The notes under the pieces were generated by a model. The model worked only from the letters and a program-made list of their open reading frames with translations. It made no database searches and was not told the origin of the DNA. Both the position numbers and the translations under genes were made by a program. From positions 141,157 through 205,156 of the forward strand of contig NZ_JAEFCD010000003.1 in assembly GCF_016405965.1 (NCBI RefSeq): a DNA stretch of 64,000 bases, given 5' to 3'. Positions 1 through 9,184 of the stretch are shown here, piece after piece (within the stretch, counting starts at the first letter, position 1; each line of letters begins with the position of its first letter). Origin of the DNA: Alteromonas sp. IB21 (lineage in GTDB: Bacteria; Pseudomonadota; Gammaproteobacteria; Enterobacterales; Alteromonadaceae).

Positions 1-48
1 TTACCAGACACTGTGTTTAGCGTAGTGCACATTACGGTGGGAGTATGT

Positions 49-1797
49 ATGCAATTAAACGTGTTTTCAGTTTCAGATAGGTTTTCTGGCGCTTTAGGCC
101 GAAGTTTATTTTTTATCGCAGGCATAATTATTTTGACTGCTTGCGGCGGAGGCGGCGGTGATGGCGATAACGCTAATGGCGGCGCCGGAAACCTCGTTGT
201 CAACGCTGGTCCAGACGCCACGGTAACCGAGGGTGTTACTTACGCATTGAGTGCGCAGGTCAGCGGAGGCGACGGAGCATACACCTACAATTGGAGTGCT
301 TCCCCATCATTATCTATTGCTCACGACGACACCAGCGTTTCTACCGCGAGCTTTGTTGCGCCACTGGTAAACAGTGCAACGCAGTACACAATCACGGTTT
401 CGGTTAACGATCAAAGCGGTAATACAGCGAGCGACTTTACCGTAATAACCATTGCCCCAGTCAATATCCCTCCGCAAGCGAGCATTACTGTTCCACAAAG
501 AGATGACCTTCCTCAAAATACGTTTCCTAGTAATGTAGAAGTTATCTTTGATGGCACCGCGAGTAGAGACCCAGACGCCACAGATGAAGCAGTGGCTGAT
601 TATACGTGGTCACAAACTGCCGGTATTAATGTGATTACAGGTGTTGAGACAAACCTGCCGACGCTGACCATTGTTACGCCAATAGCAAACGAAGAGCAGT
701 CACTGTCTTTCGAGTTAGCGGTCACAGACAGTGAAGGGGCGTCCGATACTCAAACGGTTACCATTGTTGTGCAGTCAGAAACGGATACGCTACCAACGGT
801 AAGTGCGGGTGTTTCTCAAGGTGTGTTTAGCGGTGAGATAGTAATACTTGAAGGAGAAGCGAGCACCAGCGTGCCTAATGCTATGCCTCTCACCTATAGA
901 TGGGAAAGAAGTAACAACGTTCCAGCGGGCTCAACAGTAGGCCGTCCTGTCGACGACAGCGACTCACGTTCAACCTTTGCTATCGCGCCTGCGGTTTCAA
1001 CTTCTACAGTGGTTGCCTATACGCTGACAGTAACTGACGCTAATGGCAACAGTGTTGAAGATACGATAAACGTTCAAGTTCGCCCGATGCCTACGCCGCT
1101 TATCAACGATACTGGTTTTTTACAGCAAGCGACGGATAATGCGTTAACACAAGCGCAGCAAAATGAATTCCCAGGTCAGGACGGACAAAGAGGGGCGGAT
1201 GTTGTAGAGCAAAATGGATTGATTGAAAAAGCCGGTCGCGGAAAAGCAGGCTTTGATTTCACCCGCTTAAACGCAAATGGTGATGAGCAGGATGCCGACG
1301 CTGATACCTGGTCTTGTGTACGCGACAACGTCACCGGATTAGTATGGGAAGTAAAAACCGACGACGGTACATTTCAAGATAAAGACTTCACTTACTCGTG
1401 GTTTAGCAATGAGGTAAACGGCGGCTTTGAAGGTGACGAAACGGGCGCTAATGGCACGTGCTTATTGACTAATTGCAATACTTCAGCCTATGTTCAAGCC
1501 GTAAATGCGCAAGGTTTATGCGGTTTTTACGATTGGCGCTTGCCTACTCACCATGAACTTTTCTCACTGATGCACCTAGGCATTGCTGCTGGTGTTGCTA
1601 TTGATGAAGATTATTTCCCTAACACCGGTGAGATTTCCTCAGTGCCTTTGTGGTATTGGACATCAGTGCCAAGTGCAGATGGCGTAAACAGTGACGATGC
1701 TCAAAATGCGTGGGCATTAGACTTCGATTCTGGGGTTGATAACTTTCTTAATAAATCAACAGCTGGCCGAGTGCGTCTTGTACGAGCAGGGAGATAG
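49..1797 (+). CDS. Lipoprotein with PKD/Ig-like repeats and C-terminal Lcl (DUF1566) domain
   Basis: I chose the ATG at 49 because GGGAG lies 5 nt upstream; an in-frame GTG at 13 has no such site. The N-terminus is a lipoprotein signal peptide ending in a LTAC lipobox followed by a glycine-rich linker, so the protein should be lipid-anchored in the envelope. Residues about 45-350 form three beta-rich PKD/cadherin-like repeats with recurring VTVTDxxGxxxxDTxTI patterns. Residues about 425-580 match the Lcl C-terminal/DUF1566 fold (DNVTGLVWE, DWRLPTHHEL, W.TS.P, RLVR). This fold is common in secreted or adhesive proteins of unknown ligand. It is followed within a few bases by a second DUF1566 gene, so the two are probably co-transcribed. 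Function is inferred only as envelope adhesion or carbohydrate contact. Confidence 0.8.
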   Translation: MQLNVFSVSDRFSGALGRSLFFIAGIIILTACGGGGGDGDNANGGAGNLVVNAGPDATVTEGVTYALSAQVSGGDGAYTYNWSASPSLSIAHDDTSVSTASFVAPLVNSATQYTITVSVNDQSGNTASDFTVITIAPVNIPPQASITVPQRDDLPQNTFPSNVEVIFDGTASRDPDATDEAVADYTWSQTAGINVITGVETNLPTLTIVTPIANEEQSLSFELAVTDSEGASDTQTVTIVVQSETDTLPTVSAGVSQGVFSGEIVILEGEASTSVPNAMPLTYRWERSNNVPAGSTVGRPVDDSDSRSTFAIAPAVSTSTVVAYTLTVTDANGNSVEDTINVQVRPMPTPLINDTGFLQQATDNALTQAQQNEFPGQDGQRGADVVEQNGLIEKAGRGKAGFDFTRLNANGDEQDADADTWSCVRDNVTGLVWEVKTDDGTFQDKDFTYSWFSNEVNGGFEGDETGANGTCLLTNCNTSAYVQAVNAQGLCGFYDWRLPTHHELFSLMHLGIAAGVAIDEDYFPNTGEISSVPLWYWTSVPSADGVNSDDAQNAWALDFDSGVDNFLNKSTAGRVRLVRAGR

Positions 1798-1799
1798 TG

Positions 1800-2363
1800 A
1801 TGAATAACCTAATGAAAGAAACGGCACTTACAAGCAAAGTACTGTCGTCAATTAAAACCCTATTGATTTCGACGCTTTTTACTTGTGTATCGATATCAAC
1901 GTTTGCTCAGGAGTGTTTGTCGGACGGTTTAGAAACCACCCCCAATGATAACTTTGAGGCAGTGACAACGAGTACTTTGCTAGACACTACTACTGACCTA
2001 GTATGGAGGCGTTGTGCTGAAGGGCAAACTTGGAACGGCTCGACGTGCAGTGGCGAAGCGGTGAAGTATACTTGGCAGCAAGCGTTGAAATTGGCGCACG
2101 AAGCCAGCAATGAGGACTTGCTGGGGTGGCGGTTACCCAACGTCAAAGAATTAGCAACAATTACAGAGCGAGATTGTGTTCGCCCTGCAATAAATAGCTC
2201 TCTTTTCCCCGCCACGCCGCCAGATGATTTTTGGACATCAACGCCATCGGCGGATGATCCTGACCGCGCGTGGGTTGTCGCATTTTTTAACGCGAGTCAT
2301 TCTATAAAAGAAAAAGACCGCTTTATTTACGTGCGTCTAGTTCGAACCTTCACTAACGAGTAA
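1800..2363 (+). CDS. Secreted Lcl/DUF1566 domain protein
   Basis: A 187-residue protein starting at the ATG at 1800, two bases after the previous gene's TAG; a GTG at 1797 overlapping that stop is the alternative. A hydrophobic segment (LLISTLFTCVSISTFAQ) ending in an AQ/E site looks like a Sec signal peptide. The mature part is essentially one DUF1566 domain: TTTDLVWRRCAEGQTW, YTWQQAL, GWRLPNVKELATI, FWTSTPS, RLVR. It carries several cysteines that could form disulfides. It resembles the C-terminal third of the upstream lipoprotein, so the pair probably arose by duplication. It may work with the larger protein at the cell surface; the ligand is unknown. Confidence 0.8.
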   Translation: MNNLMKETALTSKVLSSIKTLLISTLFTCVSISTFAQECLSDGLETTPNDNFEAVTTSTLLDTTTDLVWRRCAEGQTWNGSTCSGEAVKYTWQQALKLAHEASNEDLLGWRLPNVKELATITERDCVRPAINSSLFPATPPDDFWTSTPSADDPDRAWVVAFFNASHSIKEKDRFIYVRLVRTFTNE

Positions 2364-2435
2364 AGGTAGAAAACATGCGAGATAATTAGGCTTTAGCCTT
2401 TCGTTTACTATCTTGCGCTAAGACTTTTTATCACT

Positions 2436-2469
2436 AAAGCACGCTTTATAATGCGTGCTTTCTTTTTTC
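2436..2469 (+). terminator. Intrinsic terminator after the DUF1566 pair
   Basis: Nine-base stem AAAGCACGC / GCGTGCTTT with an eight-base AT loop, followed by TCTTTTTT. It lies 70 bp after the stop of the second DUF1566 gene and fits as the end of that two-gene transcript. Confidence 0.8.
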
Positions 2470-2625
2470 AGGTTAGCCCGCAAGGTGTCTCACGAAAATG
2501 TTTTGTCACTCTCGCGCTTGTTATGATACTCGCGGGTAGATGTTCTCGACATGTTCAACCTGATTTTTAGCACGTTAGACTCATGATGGCTTTTTATTTC
2601 GCAGTAAGCTAGCCACAATGACAGT

Positions 2626-3426
2626 ATGAAAATGATATCGCGCCCAAAGGCAGGCTTTCTCACAATTTGTCTACTCGCTGGACTTAGCACGTCAGCGCAG
2701 GCTGAATATACCTGCAATATAGATTTTGCCTATGGTATTGCGGTTAACGACCAGCAGCTTCGTGTCATGGATAAAACCCGAACTGTGGTTCAGATTAACG
2801 GTCAAGACCAATTGTTCATTGGCGGCCGCTGGCAGACACTGAACGAACAAGAGCGGCAATGGCTACAAGAATATGCATCAGGGTTGCATTATGTAGTGCC
2901 GAAAATGATCATTTTGGCAACGGAAGGTGTCGACCTTGCTATTGATACTATTGAACATGTTTATTTGGGCTTAGTTGGTAGCGACCACGATAGTTATGAG
3001 CGTTTAAATGCCGCGATGAAGCGGGCTCAAAATCGCGTAAAAGACAAATTTAGACACGCAAGTAATCATTACTTTATAGGCCCCGGATCCTTAGAAAGCG
3101 TTGATGAGTTTGTGGATAGTGAAATTGAAGCTCAGCTTGAGGAAGCCATTTCCACTTCTGTTGGCGGTATACTTTCTGCCATCAGTGGTATTAATACCGG
3201 CAGTGGAGAAGTAAACCAGGAAAAGGTGGCTGAAATTACACGGCAACTCAACAATGTAGGGGAGCAGCTCGACGTTGGCGATAAGGCAACAACCCTGCGC
3301 AAAAAAGCAGAGTGGTTTTGCGAGAAGTTGAAAAGGCTTGATGTGGCTGAAGAAAACCTTCGAGCAAACGTACCGGCCTTCAAGCAATACAATATTATTA
3401 CGCTGCATGAAAGCGAGACGAATTAA
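2626..3426 (+). CDS. YggN-like DUF2884 family protein
   Basis: A 266-residue protein with an N-terminal signal peptide (FLTICLLAGLSTSAQA/E), so it is probably periplasmic. The mature start (YTCNIDFAYGIAVNDQQLRVMD) and the WQTLNEQERQWLQEYASGLHYVVPKM block are characteristic of the DUF2884/YggN family. The biochemical role of this family is unknown. In E. coli yggN lies in the same neighbourhood as rdgB and hemW, which are its next neighbours here in the opposite orientation, supporting the assignment. The start could also be the ATG two codons downstream (2632). The C-terminal half is alpha-helical and charged. It is convergent with hemW, and a perfect palindrome separates them. Confidence 0.8.
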   Translation: MKMISRPKAGFLTICLLAGLSTSAQAEYTCNIDFAYGIAVNDQQLRVMDKTRTVVQINGQDQLFIGGRWQTLNEQERQWLQEYASGLHYVVPKMIILATEGVDLAIDTIEHVYLGLVGSDHDSYERLNAAMKRAQNRVKDKFRHASNHYFIGPGSLESVDEFVDSEIEAQLEEAISTSVGGILSAISGINTGSGEVNQEKVAEITRQLNNVGEQLDVGDKATTLRKKAEWFCEKLKRLDVAEENLRANVPAFKQYNIITLHESETN

Positions 3427-3470
3427 ACCTAAGCCAAACTCGTTTTTCGCCAGCCAATATTTATCGTTCA

Positions 3471-3509
3471 GATAATACAAAGCCTGCATATCGCAGGCTT
3501 TGTATTATC
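3471..3509. terminator. 17-bp perfect inverted repeat between convergent genes
   Basis: Arms GATAATACAAAGCCTGC and its exact complement, separated by five bases (ATATC). It lies between the 3' ends of the yggN-like gene and hemW. The GCCTGC/GCAGGC core with flanking AAA/TTT can act as a bidirectional terminator, but there is no uninterrupted U-tract on either strand, so termination is probable rather than certain. Confidence 0.6.
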
Positions 3510-3531
3510 ATGCTGACGTGCCTAATAGACA

Positions 3532-4671
3532 TTATACAAAGCACGAGAGTAGTGAGTTTAAATACCTGCGGCCCTTTGCGGTAACCTGCCAGTGGCTGTC
3601 CGAAATAGAAAGCAGTCCTTGCTGATGAGCGTCAGACAACGCATGCTCTACATCATCGCTTATTCCGATACCCGTAAAGTCGCTGAAGTCACGTATTGGA
3701 CAAGGCTCCACCAAACGAAACCTGTTCATAAAGAACTCAAAGGGCAGATCTTCAGCACAAACTTGCGTCTGCGTATCTAAATACGGGCGGCTGATTTCCA
3801 TGTAGCCCCTGGGGTGTTTTACCTTCACTGTACGATGGATTGTACCGTTTGTAGCGTCGGTAATTTTACCATGAGCACCACAGCCAATGCCTAAGTAGTC
3901 GCCAAAGCGCCAGTAATTGAGGTTATGACGACACTGATGCCCTGCTTTGGCATAACCTGAAATCTCATACTGATGATAGCCTGCACGCTCTAGAAGGCTG
4001 TGGCCTTTCTCTTGTATTTCCCAAAGGATATCGTCATCCGGTAGCTCAGGAGGCTTTGAATAGAAAGGCGTATTTGGCTCGATAGTAAGCTGATACCATG
4101 ATAAGTGATACGGGTCTAATTCGATGCCCTGCTTCAGGTCTGCCATGGCATTCTCTACGCTTTGTTCGGGTAGACCATGCATAAGATCTAAATTAAATGT
4201 GGGTAGTCCCGCACTGTGTGCTTGTTTTGCCGCATTTTCAGCCTGGTTTTCATTATGAATTCGACCGAGTACTTTTAAATGCTTAGGCTGAAAACTTTGA
4301 ATGCCCACCGATATTCGGTTTACACCTGCCTGATAAAAGCCTGCAAACTTACCGGCTTCAACCGTACCTGGATTGGCTTCCATGGTTATTTCAGCAGTGT
4401 CGCTTAAGTTAACTCGCTGCTTAACGCCGTTCAATATGTCGGCCATGGCCTCGCTTGAAAACAAACTGGGCGTGCCACCCCCAATAAAGATTGTCTCAAC
4501 AGGGCGGTCGCCAATACGTTTGGCATCAATGGCTAAATCGTCCAACAAGTGCGCCACGTATTCTTTCTCGGGCAAATCAGACTTCAGTCCGTGAGAGTTG
4601 AAGTCGCAGTACGGACACTTTTGAACACACCAAGGAATATGGATGTACAGGCTTAGTGGAGGATTACGCAA
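3532..4671 (-). CDS. hemW: Radical SAM heme chaperone HemW
   Basis: A 379-residue radical SAM protein. Residues 9-25 hold [17 protein letters not shown], with the CxxxCxxC cluster motif. The HemW pattern continues with [65 protein letters not shown] and GIGCGAHG. HemW was formerly called a coproporphyrinogen III oxidase-like protein. It binds heme and is thought to deliver it to respiratory proteins; it lacks the extra N-terminal residues of true HemN. Its first bases overlap the end of rdgB by 8 bp, as in many gammaproteobacteria, so the two are co-transcribed leftwards. Length matches the family. Confidence 0.95.
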   Translation of the reverse strand: MRNPPLSLYIHIPWCVQKCPYCDFNSHGLKSDLPEKEYVAHLLDDLAIDAKRIGDRPVETIFIGGGTPSLFSSEAMADILNGVKQRVNLSDTAEITMEANPGTVEAGKFAGFYQAGVNRISVGIQSFQPKHLKVLGRIHNENQAENAAKQAHSAGLPTFNLDLMHGLPEQSVENAMADLKQGIELDPYHLSWYQLTIEPNTPFYSKPPELPDDDILWEIQEKGHSLLERAGYHQYEISGYAKAGHQCRHNLNYWRFGDYLGIGCGAHGKITDATNGTIHRTVKVKHPRGYMEISRPYLDTQTQVCAEDLPFEFFMNRFRLVEPCPIRDFSDFTGIGISDDVEHALSDAHQQGLLSISDSHWQVTAKGRRYLNSLLSCFV

Positions 4672-5266
4672 ACGTCGCTCTCATATTCTCAAGCAAAATC
4701 GCAAGGGCGTTGCCGCGATGGCTAATACGGTTCTTTTCGGCTTTCTCCAGTTCTGCCGCTGTACAGCCGTGAGTTGGCACGTGAAATACTGGGTCGTAAC
4801 CAAAACCGTCGTTACCAGAGCGAGCCGTTAAAATTTCTCCTTGCCACTTACCTTGGCTTACTAATGGTACTGGGTCGTCGGCATGGCGCATAAATACCAA
4901 TGTACAGAAAAAGTGAGCTTTACGCTGGGTCTCGCCATTAAGGGCGGCTAATAGCTTATCGATGTTGGTATCGTCCGTAGCATCCGCGCCAGCATAGCGG
5001 GCTGAATAAATACCGGGTGCACCGCCAAGGGCATCAACCACTAAGCCTGAGTCGTCAGCAATAGCGGGGAGGCCTGTTACTTGTGCCGCATTACGCGCTT
5101 TAATAATGGCATTTTCAACGAATGTTGTACCCGTTTCTGGTACATCAGATACACCTAATTCTTTTTGCGCCACAACGTCTACACCGTAATCTGCAAATAA
5201 GGATGCAAACTCACGCACCTTGCCTTGATTACCCGTGGCTAGAACAATTTTTTCTGGGAATTTCAT
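4664..5266 (-). CDS. rdgB: XTP/dITP pyrophosphatase (RdgB/HAM1)
   Basis: A 200-residue protein hydrolysing non-canonical purine triphosphates (dITP, XTP) to monophosphates and pyrophosphate to keep them out of DNA and RNA. Family motifs are clear: [15 protein letters not shown] at the N-terminus, [51 protein letters not shown] and ISHRGNAL. I chose the ATG at 5266 because [13 protein letters not shown] matches known starts and AGGAG lies upstream; an upstream in-frame ATG at 5317 would add 17 non-conserved residues. It overlaps hemW downstream by 8 bp. Confidence 0.95.
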   Translation of the reverse strand: MKFPEKIVLATGNQGKVREFASLFADYGVDVVAQKELGVSDVPETGTTFVENAIIKARNAAQVTGLPAIADDSGLVVDALGGAPGIYSARYAGADATDDTNIDKLLAALNGETQRKAHFFCTLVFMRHADDPVPLVSQGKWQGEILTARSGNDGFGYDPVFHVPTHGCTAAELEKAEKNRISHRGNALAILLENMRATFA

Positions 5267-5344
5267 TGTGCCAGACTCCTCATTTTTTCTCTGCTCCTGA
5301 AACAAGCTCGAATACATTAATCGAGTATTTGAGGCTATTCAGGA

Positions 5345-5450
5345 CGAAGGTTGGGAGTGGTTTGAGCATACCCTCTGCCGCAGGGATGCGGCAGCGGAAC
5401 GCACATGGATATGTTTACCGCGTGTTTGCGAAAGCCACTCCCAACCTTCG
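5345..5450. repeat. Compound inverted-repeat element (REP/MITE-like)
   Basis: The outer arms CGAAGGTTGGGAGTGG (from 5345) and its complement (ending 5450) match perfectly over 16 bp. Between them lie two smaller palindromes: CTGCCGCA/TGCGGCAG around a GGGA loop (5375-5394) and ACAT/ATGT around GGAT inside an ACGC/GCGT stem (about 5402-5424). It occupies the intergenic space between srmB and rdgB and contains no gene. The nested architecture is that of a small dispersed palindromic repeat. I see only one copy in this window, so the repeat nature is inferred. Confidence 0.6.
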
Positions 5451-5485
5451 GCCATCGCACCACTCACCCTCAACGTGCTCGAGTT

Positions 5486-6718
5486 TTACTTTTTCTTCTT
5501 AGGCTTAGCTTTTGCCTTGGCTTTAGCTTTGTCTTTAGCCTTCACTTTTTTCTTTTTCGGGCCAATTTTAGGCGTTTTGTTTTTAGGGCGTAGCTCGTCA
5601 ATGACGCGAGCCTTAAGCGGTTCGCCCATATAACGAGCAACTTTGGCCACCATGTCAAAGTCGTGGGCTTCAACCAAGGATATTGCGGTACCTTTGGCGC
5701 CAGCGCGGCCAGTTCTGCCAATGCGGTGCACGTAAACGTCGGCTTTGCGCGGCATGTCAAAGTTAATAACATGGCTTACGTTAGGTACATCGATACCACG
5801 GGCAGCCACATCCGTTGCCAACAAGATAGGTACTTCACCACTTTTGAAACGGGCTAGCGCCGCAATACGTTTGTCTTGTGGCATTTCGCCCTGTAGCCAG
5901 CATACCGGGATGTCTTTTGAGGCTAATAAGTCTTTTAGCATTTGAAGACGATCGCGGGTTTTTACAAACACAACTGCTGACGTCGTCGCTTCCTGCTTTA
6001 AAATATTCACTAGCAAGGCTAGCTTGTGGTTCATGTCATCAGCAAGGTGGTACCACTGATGAATTTTGTTCTTTTCTTTGCGTGACGGGTTCGCTTCAAT
6101 CACTTCTGGGTTGTTGAGAATGTCATGCGCGAATGTCTTAACGCCTTTGCCTTCAAGCGTGGCTGAGAACAGAAGGTTCTGCTTGCGCCAGCGCGCCTCA
6201 GCGGCAATCTGGTTAACCACAGTCGAGAAACCCATATCCAACATGCGGTCAGCTTCATCAAGAATTAAACACTCAATGTCACGGCAATCCGCGGCTTCTT
6301 TCTCGATATGCTCAAGCAAACGCCCAGGCGTGGCTACAAGGATATCAAGGTTTTTGCTTAAGGTTTCTTTATCGGTGCCATAGTTAATACCACCAGTGAT
6401 TACGCCGCACACAATTTGCGTGTGCTTGGTAATGGCAACGGCTTGTTCGTGAACCTGTAGTGCAAGTTCACGGGTGGGCGTTAAAATTAGAATACGCGTG
6501 GCGCCAGGCTGTTTACGCGGATAGTCGAGTAAAAACTGGCACGCAGACAATAAGAATGCTGCGGTTTTTCCCGTTCCCGTTGGTGCAGAGGCCAGAATAT
6601 CTCGCCCGTCTAACGCATGAGGGATCACGAGTTCTTGAATGCTAGTTGGAGTTTCAAACCCCATATCGGCAACTGCGTGACACAGTGCTTCGTCTAATTC
6701 GAGTTCTTCGAAAGTCAT
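5486..6718 (-). CDS. srmB: DEAD-box ATP-dependent RNA helicase SrmB
   Basis: A 410-residue DEAD-box helicase with every core motif: Q motif (GFETPTSIQ), motif I SAPTGTGKTAA, Ia PTRELALQ, GG, Ib ATPGRLL, II LDEADRML, III SATLEG, V ATDVAARGIDV and VI HRIGRTGRAG. The RILILTPTRELALQVHEQ, RWRKQNLLFSATLEG and LDGRDILASAPTGTGKTAA stretches fit SrmB best among E. coli paralogues; SrmB acts early in 50S ribosome assembly. After residue 375 the protein ends in a low-complexity Lys/Ala tail (KAKDKAKAKAKAKPKKKK), probably an RNA-binding extension. It is transcribed leftward as a single gene, with a repeat element just after its stop. Confidence 0.9.
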   Translation of the reverse strand: MTFEELELDEALCHAVADMGFETPTSIQELVIPHALDGRDILASAPTGTGKTAAFLLSACQFLLDYPRKQPGATRILILTPTRELALQVHEQAVAITKHTQIVCGVITGGINYGTDKETLSKNLDILVATPGRLLEHIEKEAADCRDIECLILDEADRMLDMGFSTVVNQIAAEARWRKQNLLFSATLEGKGVKTFAHDILNNPEVIEANPSRKEKNKIHQWYHLADDMNHKLALLVNILKQEATTSAVVFVKTRDRLQMLKDLLASKDIPVCWLQGEMPQDKRIAALARFKSGEVPILLATDVAARGIDVPNVSHVINFDMPRKADVYVHRIGRTGRAGAKGTAISLVEAHDFDMVAKVARYMGEPLKARVIDELRPKNKTPKIGPKKKKVKAKDKAKAKAKAKPKKKK

Positions 6719-6906
6719 AGTATAAAAAACGCTCTAAATGAATGGGGTGTATTGTAGCATTGCTACATCAAAACATAGAGAAAAAGTGGCGTTAAATTCG
6801 CAAACACTGCGCAAAGACAGTGGGCAGAGTCGCTAAGCAAAAACGCATTGTAAAAATATATTCTGACTCTTACTGGCTTGCTTTATTAACGAACAGGCGA
6901 GTTTAT

Positions 6907-8055
6907 TTACTCACTAAGCGAAGCAATAGCAGCAAGCTTTGTTTGATTTAGCGCGTCTTTTATTTCGGGGCCTTTTACGCCCGTGGCAATGATGTCTTGC
7001 ACATTCACTTGTTTGGCGGCTGCCAACGCATCTTCGATGCGCTTCTGTTGGTGTTGCCAATCAACGCCCTTGTTACGAGCATGAGGCGCGAAAGCGCTGA
7101 GTAATAAAGTAAAACGTTCCTCTCTTCGCCATGCATCACAGCCATTGAATAAGGTAAGTAAATCTGCGGGCGAGTTCTGTGTGTCTAGAAGAAAGTTTTT
7201 AAATTTGCAGGTAAGGATAACGATTTCACTGACTTGGTTCTGCACTTTTAGTCGGCTGCAAAGACGCTTTGCGTCCTCTTCATTAAGGTGAGAAAGCAGG
7301 GCTGTGAATCTTGTTATCAGCCTAGCGGTTTCTGAATCAGTATTTTTAACGAGGTTTTTACTTGCAGCCTTTTCTAGCTCCACCGCCGTTTTTAACGTTG
7401 CCAAAGCAGTATCTAAGTTACTTTTAAGTTCAGTAAACCAGTCATTAAGGCCGTGAGCCTCGTCTAACACGCTGAAAAAAACGTGCGGGGTTTTCTCTAG
7501 AAGGCTACGTTTTGTTTCTTGCCATACACGCTCTGCGCTTAGCGTACTTAACTCGCCGCTATCTGCCATTGATTGCATAAGTGCCATGGTTTCACTGGCG
7601 ATAGTAAAGCCTAAATAGGCATAACGGGTGGCAAATCGAGCAACGCGAAATACGCGTAAAGGGTCTTCGCTGAAAGCTTCAGAAACGTGGCGAAGTAGGC
7701 GGTTCTCTAAATCTTTTTGGCCGCCGTAAGGGTCGATGAGTTTTCCTAGGTTGTCTTGCGCTATGGCGTTAACGGTAAGGTCTCGGCGCAGCAGGTCTTC
7801 CTCTAACGTTACAGTATTTGACGCATCGCACACAAATCCGGTGTAACCTTTTCCTGACTTACGTTCTGTGCGAGCAAGGGCATATTCTTCCTGTGTTTTG
7901 GGGTGTAAAAACACAGGGAAGTCTTTGCCCACTTGGGTAAAACCTTGGCTAATCATTTCTTCTGGTGTGGCGCCCACCACGACATAGTCGCGTTCTACAA
8001 CTTTTCTGTTTAATAGTGCGTCACGCACTGCGCCACCAACGAGATATAACTGCAT
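6907..8055 (-). CDS. cca: CCA tRNA nucleotidyltransferase, short form without HD domain
   Basis: A 382-residue class II nucleotidyltransferase that adds or repairs the 3' CCA of tRNAs. N-terminal motifs: YLVGGAVRDALL, ERDYVVVGATPEEM (catalytic aspartate pair region), EYALARTERKSGKGYTGF, LEEDLLRRDLTVNAIA and the DPLRVFRVARFATRY neck. The E. coli enzyme is about 412 residues and carries a C-terminal HD phosphohydrolase domain. Here the C-terminal half is helical, with no HxxxHD motif that I can see, so the phosphatase/2',3'-phosphodiesterase activities should be absent. It is divergent from the gspA-like gene across a 217-bp gap. Confidence 0.93.
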   Translation of the reverse strand: MQLYLVGGAVRDALLNRKVVERDYVVVGATPEEMISQGFTQVGKDFPVFLHPKTQEEYALARTERKSGKGYTGFVCDASNTVTLEEDLLRRDLTVNAIAQDNLGKLIDPYGGQKDLENRLLRHVSEAFSEDPLRVFRVARFATRYAYLGFTIASETMALMQSMADSGELSTLSAERVWQETKRSLLEKTPHVFFSVLDEAHGLNDWFTELKSNLDTALATLKTAVELEKAASKNLVKNTDSETARLITRFTALLSHLNEEDAKRLCSRLKVQNQVSEIVILTCKFKNFLLDTQNSPADLLTLFNGCDAWRREERFTLLLSAFAPHARNKGVDWQHQQKRIEDALAAAKQVNVQDIIATGVKGPEIKDALNQTKLAAIASLSE

Positions 8056-8272
8056 GCTATTCCAATGATTTGTTAGTCAATAATGCTTTTCAATTTGGAG
8101 AGTATCGACTTTGGGCGTGTTACAAAAATCAATACATCCACGCTAATAGTTGCGCAGTATAGCAATGTTACAAATAAAATTCGTAGCCACATCGTTATGC
8201 GCTTTCACTTCATGGTTGCCTCTGGTAGTTTAATCGCTGTCAAAATAAAAACAGATAGGCGCTTCAGCAACC

Positions 8273-9184
8273 ATGTATTTGAACTATTTCGGGTTAAATG
8301 ACAATCCTTTTTCGATTGCGCCTAACCCCGATTATTTGTATATGAGCCCAAGGCACAAAGAGGCGTTAGCTCATTTAACCTTTGGTCTTAGGGAAAGTGG
8401 CGGTTTTGTGATGCTCACAGGCGAGGTGGGTACAGGAAAAACAACGGTTTCACGAAAGTTATTACAGCAACTACCAGATAATACGCAGGTAGCCATGATC
8501 CTAAACCCTACGCTGTCAGCCCTTGAGTTGTTGGCAACGGTTTGTGATGAATTAGGATTGCCGTACACGCCTGAAAAAGCGAGCCTAAAGTATTTTACCG
8601 ATCTTATTTTGTCTAAGCTGGCAGAAAACCATCAGTCTGGTGTAAATACGGTTTTGATGGTCGATGAAGCACAGCATTTGATGCCAGAAGTGCTTGAGCA
8701 GCTTCGTCTATTAACTAACCTTGAAACGAATCGAGAAAAACTGTTGAAGGTAGTGCTAATTGGTCAGCCTGAACTGCAACAGTTGTTAAAACGCAATGAA
8801 TTACGCCAGCTTGCACAGCGCATAACCGCTCGTTATCACTTACTTCCTTTAACTGCACCAGAAGTAAGCGCTTATATAGCACATCGCTTAAGCGTTGCCG
8901 AAGGTGATATCAGTATTTTCAGTAAGTCTACGTTACGCGCGGTGCATCAAATTACCGGAGGAATTCCAAGAGTAATTAATTTGCTGTGCGATCGGGCATT
9001 AACCTTATCTTTCACTAAGCAGCATGCGGTTGTGCAAAAGCCAATTTTCTTGGCCGCGGCAGAGCAAATCTTAGGTGAGGATGTAGTAAGTCAGCGAGTA
9101 CAGAGTCAGCGCAAGTGGTACTTGATGATGGCGTTTGCATTGGCGGTGTGTTGTGGTTACGGGCTAGGGAGTTTGTATGTCTAA
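8273..9184 (+). CDS. gspA: GspA/ExeA-like AAA ATPase of type II secretion
   Basis: A 303-residue protein starting MYLNYFGLNDNPFSIAPNPDYLY, the typical N-terminus of ExeA/GspA and MshM ATPases. Walker A is GEVGTGKTT (residues about 46-54) and Walker B VLMVDEAQHL; GGIPRVINLLCDRAL is the sensor 2 region. A single hydrophobic segment near the C-terminus (WYLMMAFALAVCCGYGLG) anchors it in the inner membrane. Aeromonas ExeA is longer, with a C-terminal peptidoglycan-binding domain that is missing here. The gene overlaps the next (gspB-like) by 8 bp, matching the ExeA-ExeB pair that helps place the secretin through peptidoglycan. MshM is the alternative identity, but the GspB partner favours GspA. 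Confidence 0.82.
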   Translation: MYLNYFGLNDNPFSIAPNPDYLYMSPRHKEALAHLTFGLRESGGFVMLTGEVGTGKTTVSRKLLQQLPDNTQVAMILNPTLSALELLATVCDELGLPYTPEKASLKYFTDLILSKLAENHQSGVNTVLMVDEAQHLMPEVLEQLRLLTNLETNREKLLKVVLIGQPELQQLLKRNELRQLAQRITARYHLLPLTAPEVSAYIAHRLSVAEGDISIFSKSTLRAVHQITGGIPRVINLLCDRALTLSFTKQHAVVQKPIFLAAAEQILGEDVVSQRVQSQRKWYLMMAFALAVCCGYGLGSLYV

